Source of the DNA: Companilactobacillus ginsenosidimutans
Lineage (GTDB): Bacteria; Bacillota; Bacilli; Lactobacillales; Lactobacillaceae
Assembly: GCF_001050475.1 (NCBI RefSeq)
Contig: NZ_CP012034.1
Span: 2,294,001 to 2,358,000, forward strand
Direction of reading: 5' to 3'
Length of the DNA stretch: 64,000 bases
Shown: piece after piece, positions 33,228 through 41,966 of the stretch
Position numbering within the stretch: the first letter of the stretch is position 1
How the letters are laid out: each line of letters starts with the position of its first letter
Made by a program: the position numbers and the translations under genes
The notes under the pieces: generated by a model
The model's database searches: none
Seen by the model: only the letters and a program-made list of their open reading frames with translations
Told to the model about the DNA's origin: nothing

Positions 33228-33899
33228 TTGCCAAAAGTTGGGGAACATTTTAAAAAGAGGTTAGGTTATTTAAGTTTTGCCATTGTACTGGATGCCGCCG
33301 CAAATGCACTAATGATTTCGAGTAATATGGGAAGTGCCGTCTGGATGGCTTCTGGAGTCAATATTTCTAGTTTGATCCATGTGCCATATGGAACGACGTT
33401 ATTTGTGTACGCTGTATTAGTTTCAATTACCAATCAGATATTATTGAGAAAATTTGATGCACATATTTTTATTTCCAACTTGTTATTCTCATTGCCATTT
33501 AGTTATTTGGTTGGTTTTTTCACTTGGGCGTATAAGCCTTTAGGGTTTGATCAAATGAATATAGTAGTCAGACTGATTATAGATATTTTAGGCTTGATTG
33601 GAGTTTCAGCAGGAACGTCGATATATCAGCGTTGTAATTTAATCCAACATCCCAATGATGAATTAGCATATTTATTGAGATTCAAATATCTTCACGGATC
33701 AGCCGGTTGGGGGCAATTGTTCAGTTACACGCCACCAGTTGTAATTATGATTATCTGTTTTGCCATTACTGGAAATATTTTGTCAGTTGGAATAGGTACT
33801 ATCCTGGCGATGTTCATTCAAGGAATTATCATTGGATGGTCAGATAAGCTAATCGTGCCATCGTTAAAACATCATTTACGAATTGGAAAAACTAATTAA
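33228..33899 (+). CDS. YczE/YitT-type membrane protein
   Basis: A 223-aa integral membrane protein with about five hydrophobic segments. The N-terminal FAIVLDAAANALMISSNMGSA, a pattern of an early helix followed by a G-x-A/S-x-W turn, and the C-terminal GIGTILAMFIQGIIIGW are typical of the YczE/YyaS/YitT group. TTG 33228 is used behind GTGAGGG. Function unknown. Confidence 0.75.
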   Translation: MPKVGEHFKKRLGYLSFAIVLDAAANALMISSNMGSAVWMASGVNISSLIHVPYGTTLFVYAVLVSITNQILLRKFDAHIFISNLLFSLPFSYLVGFFTWAYKPLGFDQMNIVVRLIIDILGLIGVSAGTSIYQRCNLIQHPNDELAYLLRFKYLHGSAGWGQLFSYTPPVVIMIICFAITGNILSVGIGTILAMFIQGIIIGWSDKLIVPSLKHHLRIGKTN

Positions 33900-33903
33900 A
33901 ACT

Positions 33904-33945
33904 AATATAGACCTCACAGAATGCTATTGTGAGGTCTATATTTTT
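33904..33945 (+). terminator. Terminator after the YczE-like gene
   Basis: Perfect 15-bp stem (aatatagacctcaca with its complement), then T. Confidence 0.9.
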
Positions 33946-34032
33946 AACATGAATAAATTTATAAAAGTCATTTTTATTCTTTTATAACGGTGTTACAATT
34001 AACGGTAATAAACACTGATGAGGTGAATAAAA

Positions 34033-34275
34033 ATGAATGAGAAAGAACCAAAATCAGAACAACCACAACAAAAAGCTTTGAAGAATGATCAACGAAGAGC
34101 ACGCAGAATGGCTAATCTCGTATGTTTTTGTAGTGTTGTGTTTTTGATTGGTTGGTTTGCATCGCAAGGAAGAATGGACAGCCCAATTGTGTGGCTATAC
34201 AGTCTAACACCATTAATTATTTTTCTGATAATTAATTGGGCGTTTAGATTCACATATAAAAAGGGTAAAGACTAA
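34033..34275 (+). CDS. Small two-helix membrane protein, unknown
   Basis: An 80-aa protein. The charged first 28 residues (many Lys, Arg, Gln, Glu) are cytosolic and are followed by two hydrophobic segments (about 29-44 and 53-72) and a basic tail. GAGGTGA precedes the ATG. Its stop abuts the stop of the convergent GNAT gene; a 7-bp hairpin (aaagact/agtcttt, 34267-34287) spans the junction. No family recognised. Confidence 0.75.
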   Translation: MNEKEPKSEQPQQKALKNDQRRARRMANLVCFCSVVFLIGWFASQGRMDSPIVWLYSLTPLIIFLIINWAFRFTYKKGKD

Positions 34276-34707
34276 TTATAAGTCTTTGCGCATGTCATGA
34301 TGTAAAATTCCAGCTTCTTCATATTGGTCGCCAATAACTTTGTAACCAAGTGATTGATAAAAACCATTTGCTTGATCTTGAGCACCTAATACAAGATAAT
34401 CAAACTTTTGAATCTTAGCGTCAATCGCAATTTTATCGAGCAGTTCTGAGGCCAGTCCTTTGTGACGAAATTCTTTTAGGACTGCCACACGTTGAATATG
34501 TAATCCGTTATCCGCAGTTGGAAAATATCGAGCTGTTGCTGCAGGTTGTTCGTTTACATATAGTGTTGTGTACGTGCGATTATCTTCATCGGCAATTTCA
34601 AGCTCCTGAGGCACGTTTTGCTCACCAACGAATACAGTTGTTCGGATTTCTAATCCGTCCTTATAAACGTTAGAATTTAAGCTATTTGAAACTTTGATTT
34701 TGTTCAA
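34276..34707 (-). CDS. GNAT family N-acetyltransferase
   Basis: A 143-aa acetyl-CoA-dependent acyltransferase with the GNAT fold. Motif A is LQIHRVAVLKEFRHKGLAS-like (here HIQRVAVLKEFRHKGLAS), where the R/Q-x-x-G-x-A loop binds the CoA pyrophosphate. The C-terminal NGFYQSLGYKVIG is the usual motif B. It resembles the ElaA/YjcF small GNATs. The substrate is unknown. AGGAGC lies upstream. Confidence 0.88.
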   Translation of the reverse strand: MNKIKVSNSLNSNVYKDGLEIRTTVFVGEQNVPQELEIADEDNRTYTTLYVNEQPAATARYFPTADNGLHIQRVAVLKEFRHKGLASELLDKIAIDAKIQKFDYLVLGAQDQANGFYQSLGYKVIGDQYEEAGILHHDMRKDL

Positions 34708-34751
34708 TACATTCAGCTCCTAAAATTAATAAATCTATTTTACACTAATAA

Positions 34752-34784
34752 AAAAAATGATGAGATTATTCTCATCATTTTTTA
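34752..34784. terminator. Terminator after the peptidase C26 gene
   Basis: 13-bp stem (aaaaaatgatgag with ctcatcatttttt), overlapping the gene's stop codon at 34782. Confidence 0.88.
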
Positions 34785-35498
34785 TTGGATACGTTTAATA
34801 TAATCCTTAAATAAATTCAGTTCTTTAGCATCGTCCTGCCACATATTCTCAGGGTGCCACTGGACTGCTTGAATACTGGCGTCGGAGTTTTCTATACCTT
34901 CGATTACACCATCAGGTGCAGTCGCCACAATTTTCAATCCATTTGCAGGTTTCTTAACAGCTTGATGATGGCGTGAATTAACGTACGCGCTATTTCCAAG
35001 AGTATTTTGAAGAGCAGAAGGGGCAATCGATACGTGGTGAGTTGGCAGATTTCCCGGTGCGTCTTGATGATGCTTCAACAAGTTTGGCTCACCATATTGA
35101 ACATTCAAATCTTGATAGATTGTTCCACCCAGCGCCACATTAATCACATGAGTTCCACGGCAAATTCCTAAAATTGGGAAATGTTTTTCAGCGGCCATCT
35201 TAACTAGACCGATTTCGAAGATATCACGAGGTCTATCCGTAATTGCTAACTGAGGGATTGGTTCTTCTCCCATGAATGTGGGATCGACGTCAGGCCCACC
35301 TGTGAAAATTATTCCATCCAAGCGGTCGAATAATGTGTCAATTTTATCTGCTGGTAAATAGGGCAATCCAACAGGAATTCCACCGGCAGCTAAGACTGCT
35401 TCGACCAATGGATGAGGTACAAAGTCGGCTCGTTTTTGATTGATCACTGAGGTAGTGCCTAAATAAACATCCGCAGTAATTCCAATAAGTTTACTCAT
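34782..35498 (-). CDS. Gamma-glutamyl-gamma-aminobutyrate hydrolase family protein (peptidase C26)
   Basis: A 238-aa class I glutamine amidotransferase-like hydrolase. The nucleophile elbow GICRGTHVIN gives Cys113, and QWHPE near the C-terminus supplies His and Glu of the triad. Relatives hydrolyse gamma-glutamyl-GABA or other gamma-glutamyl amides; the physiological substrate here is unknown. The start at 35498 is chosen because AAGGTAGAG precedes it; an ATG seven codons upstream lacks a site. Confidence 0.87.
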   Translation of the reverse strand: MSKLIGITADVYLGTTSVINQKRADFVPHPLVEAVLAAGGIPVGLPYLPADKIDTLFDRLDGIIFTGGPDVDPTFMGEEPIPQLAITDRPRDIFEIGLVKMAAEKHFPILGICRGTHVINVALGGTIYQDLNVQYGEPNLLKHHQDAPGNLPTHHVSIAPSALQNTLGNSAYVNSRHHQAVKKPANGLKIVATAPDGVIEGIENSDASIQAVQWHPENMWQDDAKELNLFKDYIKRIQ

Positions 35499-35576
35499 AA
35501 TCTCTACCTTCAATTTCAATATTTACTTACAATCATAGCACTGATAGTCATATGTGAACGCTTCAGTTATATTAAT

Positions 35577-37063
35577 GGTTTTACGATATTTAGAGTTGGT
35601 AGGCACTTTGCCTTCAGCTCTATTTTTGTATACCATTTATATTTATAACGAGAAACAAAAAGAACATTATTCTATCTCTTTTTGTTTCACCCACCACAGA
35701 TTCCACAATCGAAAGGATTAGAATAATGCCCTCTTCAGATAAGTCTACACAATTGGCTTTAGAATTTAAAGATGAAAATATATCGTTTTATAGGGACTGT
35801 GAAATCAGATTCGTTAACAATATCAAAAGCTTATATATTTTGCCACCCTAACTTACGATGTAACGCGTTGGATTAACTGTGGCCATACCGGATTAATTGT
35901 TAAGAACGGTTTTATCAATAACCTGATAGTGGCACCATTTCTTACTCTTCGACCAACTTATATCCACTTAAAGAGACAAAAATATTTGTGTAAATCATGT
36001 CATTCAATTTTTGTTGCTCAAACAGATTTTGTTTGGGAATACTGCCAGATATCACAGCCAGTTAGGCAGATGATACTTACAGAGGCTGCACACAACAGTT
36101 CTTTGAAAGACATTGCTCGTAGATTCAATGTCTCTGACAGAACTGTACAGAGAGTTATTGATATCGAAGCTGAAAAGCACTTTGATCATAGTACAGAGTT
36201 TTTACCAAGACACATCGCCTTTGATAAGTTCAAATCCACAAATAAGATGAGTTTTATTTGGTGTGACAGCGATACAAAACGACTCGGTGAAATACTTGAA
36301 AAGAGGACATCATATCAAATTCAAAAATACTTTGAACGTTTTCCTCTTAAAGTCAGGAGACGTGTTAGAACCGTTACACTTGATTTGAATGCTGGGCATA
36401 TCAACTTAGTTCCTAAGTTGTTCCCAAAGGCAAAGATAGTCGCGGACAGATCCCATATCGTTCAGATGATAAGTCGATCATTGAATGCAAAGCGTATTCA
36501 AGTGATGAAAACACAGCCCAAACTAAGTCGAACCTACAGGTTCATGAAACGAGCATGGAAACTATTCCTAAAACCATGGGAAAAGATAGAACAGAAGGAA
36601 GTTGTTTACCAAAGAAGTGTTGGATATAACGAAACAGAACTGAATTTAATTACGATGTGTCTAGACTTAGACGAATCATTCAAGAAAACATACGAGACTT
36701 ACCAGTCTGCTCTGAAGGCCATTAAAACAGGCAATGCAATGGAACTTAACAAAGTTATAGACTCATATAAGAAGCTAGATAATCCCATGGACACAACATT
36801 CAAGACATTTAAGAAACATAGAGGTCCAGTATTGAACGTGCTTAAGTATAGTTATTCGAACGGCGTTGTAGAAGGAATGATAGGACGAATCAAAAAGATT
36901 AAGAACTCAGCTTATGGATACAAGAACCTGGGTAACTTTATTACTCGCATAAAACTACAAATGGTTTGGATTCCCGCTAACGCTTAAACAAAAAAAATCA
37001 CCTAGACCAATAATGGTCTAAGTGATCTATGAAACTGCCATCAACTTAATTTGACGAACAGCC
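35577..37063 (+). mobile_element. ISL3-family insertion sequence
   Basis: An IS of about 1.49 kb. The imperfect terminal inverted repeats start GGTTTTACGATATTTAGAG on the left (35577) and GGCTGTTCGTCAAATTAAG on the right (read inward from 37063), and both continue into GTTG-T-GGCA. The size and transposase type fit ISL3. I see no clean 8-bp target duplication (atattaat versus attatttt). The transposase frame is broken, so the copy is probably dead. Confidence 0.8.
35726..36987 (+). pseudogene. ISL3-family transposase, frameshifted
   Basis: ATG 35726 behind AAAGGAT opens a frame (MPSSDKSTQLALEFKDENIS) that stops at 35849. The continuation, with the zinc-finger-like WINCGHTG and CKSCH pairs, lies in the -1 frame and runs from about 35840 to 36987. 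The break maps to the T4 tract at 35838-35841. Joined, the product would be about 420 aa, normal for ISL3 transposases, with an N-terminal Cys pair domain, HTH (DIARRFNVSDRTVQRV) and a DDE catalytic domain (VTLDLNAGHINL, ADRSHIVQ, EGMIGRIKKIKN). A GTG at 35929 could start a truncated product lacking the first Cys pair. Confidence 0.85.
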
Positions 37064-37089
37064 ATTATTTTTAGTTATTATTTATATTT

Positions 37090-37647
37090 TTAGTAAATAG
37101 TTTTATTTGCTGAGATTCTATTATTTGCGGGCGAGAATCTTCCTTGAGCACCGATTGGTGTAGTCGTGGTTGCAACTTGAATTTGATTTATGCCTCGTTT
37201 AGCGGGAATATCGTCAATATATCCCGTTGCAACTCCTATGGCCGACATTCCAGATAATATGCGGTTGTTACTACCTACCGCAGCCATACCGGTTACCTCG
37301 ATTGTTGGCCAATCCGATCGTATTGTCCATCTTAATGTAATCGAACTTTTTGAACTTTCTATTGCTTGTACGGTTAAGTTACAGTTTAATGCCTCTGCGG
37401 ATTGAGTTAACGGTTGTATTGCTAAAGAATTAGTAACATTTTCCGAGTCGTTAGTAACATTTGGAAAAGCTGTTAAATCAAAATATTGATTTTTTCCTAT
37501 TGAAGATTTACTTGTATTTACGCTCACAGTCTGGTCCGAAGAATTATTATTAATTACACTTGCGTTTGCCTGAGAAGAGTTAAAAAATTGAATTCCCCCA
37601 AACAGGATCGCCAAAAACAGCATTACAGTTTTTATATTGTTTTTCAT
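37090..37647 (-). CDS. Secreted protein of unknown function
   Basis: A 185-aa protein with a signal peptide (cleavage after QANA near residue 29). A Ser/Asn-rich stretch follows, then a compact region with SSITLRWTIRSDWP and Gly-rich repeats (GMAAVG, GMSAIGVATG). Gly/Ala/Asn-rich C-terminal sequence without an anchor suggests release or loose wall association. The ribosome site GTGGGAA is modest. No family recognised. It sits between an IS end and an orphan gene, in an accessory setting. Confidence 0.7.
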   Translation of the reverse strand: MKNNIKTVMLFLAILFGGIQFFNSSQANASVINNNSSDQTVSVNTSKSSIGKNQYFDLTAFPNVTNDSENVTNSLAIQPLTQSAEALNCNLTVQAIESSKSSITLRWTIRSDWPTIEVTGMAAVGSNNRILSGMSAIGVATGYIDDIPAKRGINQIQVATTTTPIGAQGRFSPANNRISANKTIY

Positions 37648-37722
37648 TATATTTTCCCACTATACTTTGTTATGGTATCATAATTATAATATAATTTATG
37701 CCATTTTTAGAAGGAATTTAAA

Positions 37723-38013
37723 ATGTCAGATAGAGAAAACACTTTAATAAAATTTAAAAATTATATCGATGAACATACATACTTACCAAAGGTAACTGGC
37801 TACCGAATTTCCAATTGTGAAGATAGATATATTTACACTTTTTCAGGTGAAGAATACAAATTATGGAATATAATTACGTTTTTGTTGGATAATGAATTTA
37901 AGTTTAAGATAGGTCGTTCGTATGATGCAAATACGCATGAACTTAATGATTTAACAATTGCAATTTCGGACTTTTCTGATCTTTGGCAAGAACTGCTAAA
38001 TGAATATTACTAA
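37723..38013 (+). CDS. Hypothetical small acidic protein
   Basis: A 96-aa, soluble and acidic protein with no signal peptide. It is divergent from the secreted-protein gene, with GAAGGA at good spacing before the ATG. Tyr-rich and Asp/Glu-rich, with a WQELLNEYY end. Not recognised. Its position just inside the putative att site at 38116 is consistent with cargo of an old island. Confidence 0.6.
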   Translation: MSDRENTLIKFKNYIDEHTYLPKVTGYRISNCEDRYIYTFSGEEYKLWNIITFLLDNEFKFKIGRSYDANTHELNDLTIAISDFSDLWQELLNEYY

Positions 38014-38061
38014 TTTATAACTTACATCTATGATTTAGATGTGAGTATTATTTTGAAAATC

Positions 38062-38132
38062 TGCACACTTTTTGCACACTTATTTGCCGGGAATGCCGAT
38101 GCACCGATGTTGTTAATTCCGGGAGGGAACAT
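38062..38132 (+). other. Putative attR with integrase arm-like repeats
   Basis: Two direct repeats TGCACACTT (38062, 38073) resemble arm sites of tyrosine integrases. They are followed by 38116-38132, which repeats the 3' end of tRNA-Arg (ATTCCGGGAGGGA, then CAT after one mismatch). No integrase gene remains nearby. Confidence 0.5.
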
Positions 38133-38150
38133 AAAAAGTATAACAATAAA

Positions 38151-38240
38151 CAAAATGAAATTGAAAAAACACATAAGATGTCCTTAGTGGGGTGCATACC
38201 ACAACCACTGCATGGAAAACTTATGTGTTTTTTGTTTTGT
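38151..38240 (+). ncRNA. R1 element, copy 3 (diverged)
   Basis: Perfect 14-bp arms AAAAAACACATAAG (38164) and CTTATGTGTTTTTT (38220) enclose GATGTCCTTAGTGGGGTGC, related to the R1 core. The sequence leading in (AAACAAAATGAAATTGA) is closer to copy 1 than to copy 4, so this and the tRNA copy appear to share descent. Confidence 0.6.
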
Positions 38241-38256
38241 ATATTTGAAGACAAAC

Positions 38257-38288
38257 AAAAAAAGACAGCCCTGAGGGACTGTCTTTTA
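38257..38288 (-). terminator. Terminator of fba
   Basis: Stem aaaagacag/ctgtctttt with an inner ccct/aggg, and T run on the - strand. Confidence 0.85.
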
Positions 38289-38306
38289 AAATTGATTGAT
38301 TATCAA

Positions 38307-39176
38307 TTATTTGATTGAAGGTGTACCGAACCAAGCGATACGTTCCTTTGTTGTTTCTGTAATAGCTTTTGCACCAGGTGCAAGCAATTTACGTGGGTCA
38401 TAACCCTTTTCATCGATGTCAAGATCTTTCTTAGCTTCGATGTATTCACGTGTTGCTTTTGCAAATGATAATTGTAATTCAGTATTAACGTTAACTTTTG
38501 AGATACCCATTGAAACAGCTTTGATGATTTGTTCCTTAGGAATACCTGAACCACCGTGAAGTACAAGTGGTGTATCAATAACTGAAGCTAATTCTTCAAG
38601 ACGGTCGAAGCTTAAGCCTTTCCAGTTGTCAGGGTAAACACCATGAATGTTACCAATACCAACAGCAAGGTAATCAACACCAGTTGCGTTAAGTGTCTTA
38701 GCTTCTTCAACATCAGCTAATTCACCTAAACCAACGATACCATCTTCAGTACCACCGATTGAACCAACTTCTGCTTCAACAGAAATACCTTTAGCGTGAG
38801 CTAATTTAACGATTTCCTTTGTCTTTGCAAGGTTTTCGTCGAAAGGTAAGTCGTGACCATCAAACATAACTGAGTTGTAACCAACTTCGATACATTCTTT
38901 AGCAGCTTCGTAGTTACCGTGATCCAAGTGCATAACAACAGGAACTGTAATTCCCATTGATTTGATTGTGTCTTGTACAAGGTGTAGGCAAAGTTCGTAG
39001 CCACCCATATATTTAGCAGCACCCATTGATGTTTGAACTAGTACAGGTGTGTTTGTTTCTTGGGCTGCTTCAAGAATTGAGCGTGTCCATTCCAAGTCGT
39101 TGATGTTAAATGCACCAACAGCATATTTTCCAGCACGTGCTTGTTTGAATATTTCGTTTCCATTTGTTAAAGCCAT
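38307..39176 (-). CDS. fba: Class II fructose-1,6-bisphosphate aldolase
   Basis: A zinc aldolase that splits fructose-1,6-bisphosphate into DHAP and glyceraldehyde-3-phosphate. The 289-aa protein has HLDHGN at 83-88 (catalytic Asp85, zinc ligand His86), EVGSIGGTEDG near 135 and LHGGSGIP near 208 with a further zinc histidine. The start at 39176 follows TGGAGGA; an upstream ATG 12 codons earlier overlaps that site. In lactobacilli its presence is compatible with glycolytic hexose use. Confidence 0.97.
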   Translation of the reverse strand: MALTNGNEIFKQARAGKYAVGAFNINDLEWTRSILEAAQETNTPVLVQTSMGAAKYMGGYELCLHLVQDTIKSMGITVPVVMHLDHGNYEAAKECIEVGYNSVMFDGHDLPFDENLAKTKEIVKLAHAKGISVEAEVGSIGGTEDGIVGLGELADVEEAKTLNATGVDYLAVGIGNIHGVYPDNWKGLSFDRLEELASVIDTPLVLHGGSGIPKEQIIKAVSMGISKVNVNTELQLSFAKATREYIEAKKDLDIDEKGYDPRKLLAPGAKAITETTKERIAWFGTPSIK

Positions 39177-39355
39177 TGAAAGTCCTCCAATAAATTCATC
39201 TTTAGAATACATCTATTAGTTTAACGCAAAATCTCCACAATTAATATATGATTTCTAAAAGTATTTAGCCGTTGAAATGCATTAATTAGTGAAAAACGTT
39301 CCAATAAAAAGCCTAGTTCGCATTAGTTCACACATAGGGCCGTACCACTTTGTGA

Positions 39356-39535
39356 TTAAAAGTTGTAATATGGCCAAAATGAAAACGCAACCAATATTAT
39401 CAGAAAACCAAAAATGTACCACCAATATTTCGTACCCTCAGCTTTGATTACTGTATTGTAGATTGCCATTACTAAAAAAAAGGCTGTAAGTGCCAATAAT
39501 AATCCAACAATAATCAGCCAAAATATATTAATCAT
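39356..39535 (-). CDS. Short two-helix membrane protein (59 aa)
   Basis: The gap between fba and wecB holds a 59-codon frame on the - strand starting at ATG 39535 behind GGTGAGGA. It opens MINIFWLIIVGLLLALTAFF and ends FSFWPYYNF, with two hydrophobic helices around a short charged turn (KAEGTK). Size, membrane character and ribosome site support a real small gene. No family recognised. The remainder of the gap (39177-39355 and 39536-39670) is AT-rich with nothing I can name. Confidence 0.6.
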   Translation of the reverse strand: MINIFWLIIVGLLLALTAFFLVMAIYNTVIKAEGTKYWWYIFGFLIILVAFSFWPYYNF

Positions 39536-39674
39536 ATTTTATCCTCACCTAAATATTTATATAAACTTATCATACTAAAGTTTGATTAAAGTAAACTTAA
39601 ATTCTATATTACATATATTAGCTTATGGTATTACTTTTCTGATATAATTTCTTTAACTAGTTGAGGTGATATTT

Positions 39675-40817
39675 TTGAAAAAAATTAAAGTTATGACAGT
39701 CTTTGGGACTCGTCCCGAAGCTATTAAAATGGCACCATTAGTTTTGAAATTGAAACAAAACTCAGATCGATTTGAAACTGTAACTGTGGTTACAGCACAA
39801 CATCGTGAAATGTTGGACTCAGTTCTTGAGATTTTTAAAATCAAGCCTGATTACGATATGAACATTATGAAGGAACGTCAAACATTAAGTGGTATCACTG
39901 GTTTAGTTTTGAAGATGTTAGACGATATCATTGAAAAAGAAGGGCCAGATATCATTTTGGTTCATGGTGACACTACTACTACATTCAGTGCTAGTCTTTC
40001 GGCATTTTACCACCAAACAACAATTGGTCACGTTGAAGCTGGTTTGAGAACATGGAATAAATATTCTCCATGGCCAGAAGAAATGAACCGTCAAATGACT
40101 GACGATTTAGCAGATTTATATTTTGCCCCAACTGATAAAAGTAAGGCAAACTTGATTAAGGAAAATCATCATCAAAAGGGTATCTTTGTCACTGGTAATA
40201 CTGCGATTGATGCTTTGCAAAGTACTGTAAGTAAGAATTATCATCACAAGATTTTGGACATTATCGATCCAGATAAGAAGATGATTCTTATTACAATGCA
40301 CCGCCGTGAAAATCAGGGTGAACCTATGCGTCAAGTTTTCACAGCAATGAGAAATGTTGTTGAGAAGCACGATGACATTGAACTAATTTACCCTGTTCAT
40401 TTGAATCCAGTTGTTCAACAAACTGCTCAAGATATTTTGGGTGATGTTGATCGTGTTCACTTGATTGAGCCACTTGATGTTGTTGATTTCCACAACTTGG
40501 CATCAAAGAGTTACTTCATTATGACTGACTCCGGTGGTGTTCAAGAAGAAGCTCCTTCACTTGGAAAACCTGTGCTTGTACTTCGTGACACAACTGAAAG
40601 ACCAGAGGGTGTTGATGCTGGTACTTTGAAGTTGGTCGGAACAGACGCTGAAGTCGTTCAACGCGAGATGAGTCGTTTAATTGAGGATAAAGCTGAATAT
40701 GACCGTATGGCTAATGCGAAAAATCCATATGGTGATGGTAAAGCATCAGATAGAATTCTTGATTCAATTAGTTATTACTTCGGTCAAACTAAGACCGCTC
40801 CAGATGAATTTGAATAA
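39675..40817 (+). CDS. wecB: UDP-N-acetylglucosamine 2-epimerase (non-hydrolysing)
   Basis: Interconverts UDP-GlcNAc and UDP-ManNAc for wall polymers such as teichoic acid linkage units. The 380-aa protein begins KKIKVMTVFGTRPEAIKM, with GTRPEA the substrate loop, and has VHGDTTTTFS, VEAGLRT and MTDSGGVQEEAP as family motifs. The TTG at 39675 follows GAGGTGAT; a GTG three codons earlier overlaps that site. It ends in a bidirectional terminator shared with gtrA. Confidence 0.95.
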   Translation: MKKIKVMTVFGTRPEAIKMAPLVLKLKQNSDRFETVTVVTAQHREMLDSVLEIFKIKPDYDMNIMKERQTLSGITGLVLKMLDDIIEKEGPDIILVHGDTTTTFSASLSAFYHQTTIGHVEAGLRTWNKYSPWPEEMNRQMTDDLADLYFAPTDKSKANLIKENHHQKGIFVTGNTAIDALQSTVSKNYHHKILDIIDPDKKMILITMHRRENQGEPMRQVFTAMRNVVEKHDDIELIYPVHLNPVVQQTAQDILGDVDRVHLIEPLDVVDFHNLASKSYFIMTDSGGVQEEAPSLGKPVLVLRDTTERPEGVDAGTLKLVGTDAEVVQREMSRLIEDKAEYDRMANAKNPYGDGKASDRILDSISYYFGQTKTAPDEFE

Positions 40818-40820
40818 ACA

Positions 40821-40858
40821 AAAAGAGATTGAAAAATTATAATTTTTCAATCTCTTTT
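40821..40858. terminator. Bidirectional terminator between wecB and gtrA
   Basis: Long stem (aaaagagattgaaaaatta with its complement), overlapping the gtrA stop codon. Confidence 0.9.
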
Positions 40859-41298
40859 CTTTTTTCTCTAATTTCTTTAAGTTTCTGAAGTAAATGACGA
40901 TTGTTGTAGTCGAAAATCCATTTCGATGAAAAATAGTTGAATAGTCCTACTATAACTTGGTCAATAGCTTTAATTATCAAATTATTCCAAGGTAAAATTA
41001 ATACCGCCACAATCATGAATAAGTCATCGATGATCAGTGACAAAATGCGTGACACGAGAAAATAAGTTCCCTCGTGTAATAATTTAGAATAATCTTTCAT
41101 GTCGGTTCTAAAGACGTACACTTTCGTTACAAAAAACGAGAAGGTGTTCGATATGAACCATGCCAGTGTATTGGCGACCCATAGCTGCATATGGAGATTG
41201 TTGTGACCGATATTGAAGATTGCAATATTCAGCAGTGATGCAAGAAATCCAAAAATGCAGTACATCAAAAAATCCCGATGCTTTTTAATTGCGTCCAT
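40837..41298 (-). CDS. GtrA family membrane protein
   Basis: A 153-aa protein with four membrane segments, of the GtrA family. Members help flip lipid-linked sugars for wall or teichoic acid glycosylation. Typical parts are MYCIFGFLASLLNIAIF and the loop with FFVTKVYVFR. The start at 41298 is just after the flavodoxin stop and gives the usual family length; an upstream ATG within the flavodoxin gene would add 16 atypical residues. Basic, charged C-terminal tail. Confidence 0.85.
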   Translation of the reverse strand: MDAIKKHRDFLMYCIFGFLASLLNIAIFNIGHNNLHMQLWVANTLAWFISNTFSFFVTKVYVFRTDMKDYSKLLHEGTYFLVSRILSLIIDDLFMIVAVLILPWNNLIIKAIDQVIVGLFNYFSSKWIFDYNNRHLLQKLKEIREKRKEIEKL

Positions 41299-41302
41299 GT
41301 TT

Positions 41303-41758
41303 TTACATGTCCATTTCCTTGGCAGTTTTGTATAGTGCTTCAGCAAATTTATCTAGTTTATCGATATCATCTTGCTCAGGTTCCAACTCAATTTTAACAG
41401 GTTCTGCACCTTTGGTAGCACCAACTTCCTCAAATACTTTAGAAAATTCATCTACTGCGCTACAAAAATCCTCATAGAAAGTATCACCAGAGCCACAAGT
41501 GCCATAAACTTTTCCAGTTAAATCTAAGTCCTGCATGTCGTCATAAAAATCAAGAGCCTCATCAGGTACGATTCCTTGATCATAAGTATAGCTGGCAATA
41601 ACACAAATATCAGCATCCTCGAAATCAGAAGGATCAGTCTGAGAAACTTCACTCATCTCAACATCAGCTTTAAGTTGTTCAAATTTTTCAGTCAATACAT
41701 AGGCAATGTCTTCATCATTACCGGTAATACTGGCATAAACGATTTTTACTTTAGTCAT
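41303..41758 (-). CDS. Flavodoxin
   Basis: A 151-aa FMN electron carrier. The phosphate-binding loop is ASITGNDED (residues 9-17), and the flavin-stacking regions are ASYTYDQG (about 56) and CGSGDTFYEDFC (about 89). Acidic, as usual for flavodoxins. It could supply electrons to radical SAM or isoprenoid enzymes. It lies 4 bases upstream of gtrA in the same direction, so they are probably co-transcribed, although no functional link is known. Confidence 0.93.
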   Translation of the reverse strand: MTKVKIVYASITGNDEDIAYVLTEKFEQLKADVEMSEVSQTDPSDFEDADICVIASYTYDQGIVPDEALDFYDDMQDLDLTGKVYGTCGSGDTFYEDFCSAVDEFSKVFEEVGATKGAEPVKIELEPEQDDIDKLDKFAEALYKTAKEMDM

Positions 41759-41966
41759 ATTAATAGTCGCCTCATTTTGAAAGTCTTGGGATATTATAGC
41801 AAAAATAACGAAGTACCACCATTTAAATTGGTAATAAATAGGTGATGGAGTTACTTGGGAAGGTTGAAATATGACAACATTTGACCGATTTTAGCCGTGT
41901 TAAATCTATTCTGAATTAACAAAGGTAAACTGAATGAGAAGAAACTAAGTAGGGGGGGAATAGAAA

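Noticed and set aside
35569..37071. Target-site duplication around the ISL3-type element
   Set aside because: The 8 bases on each side (atattaat and attatttt) do not match well enough to call.
38048..38254. 68-codon frame on the - strand across the attR/R1 copy 3 region
   Set aside because: Overlaps a structured element and an att-like repeat, has no ribosome site, and its codons are not gene-like.
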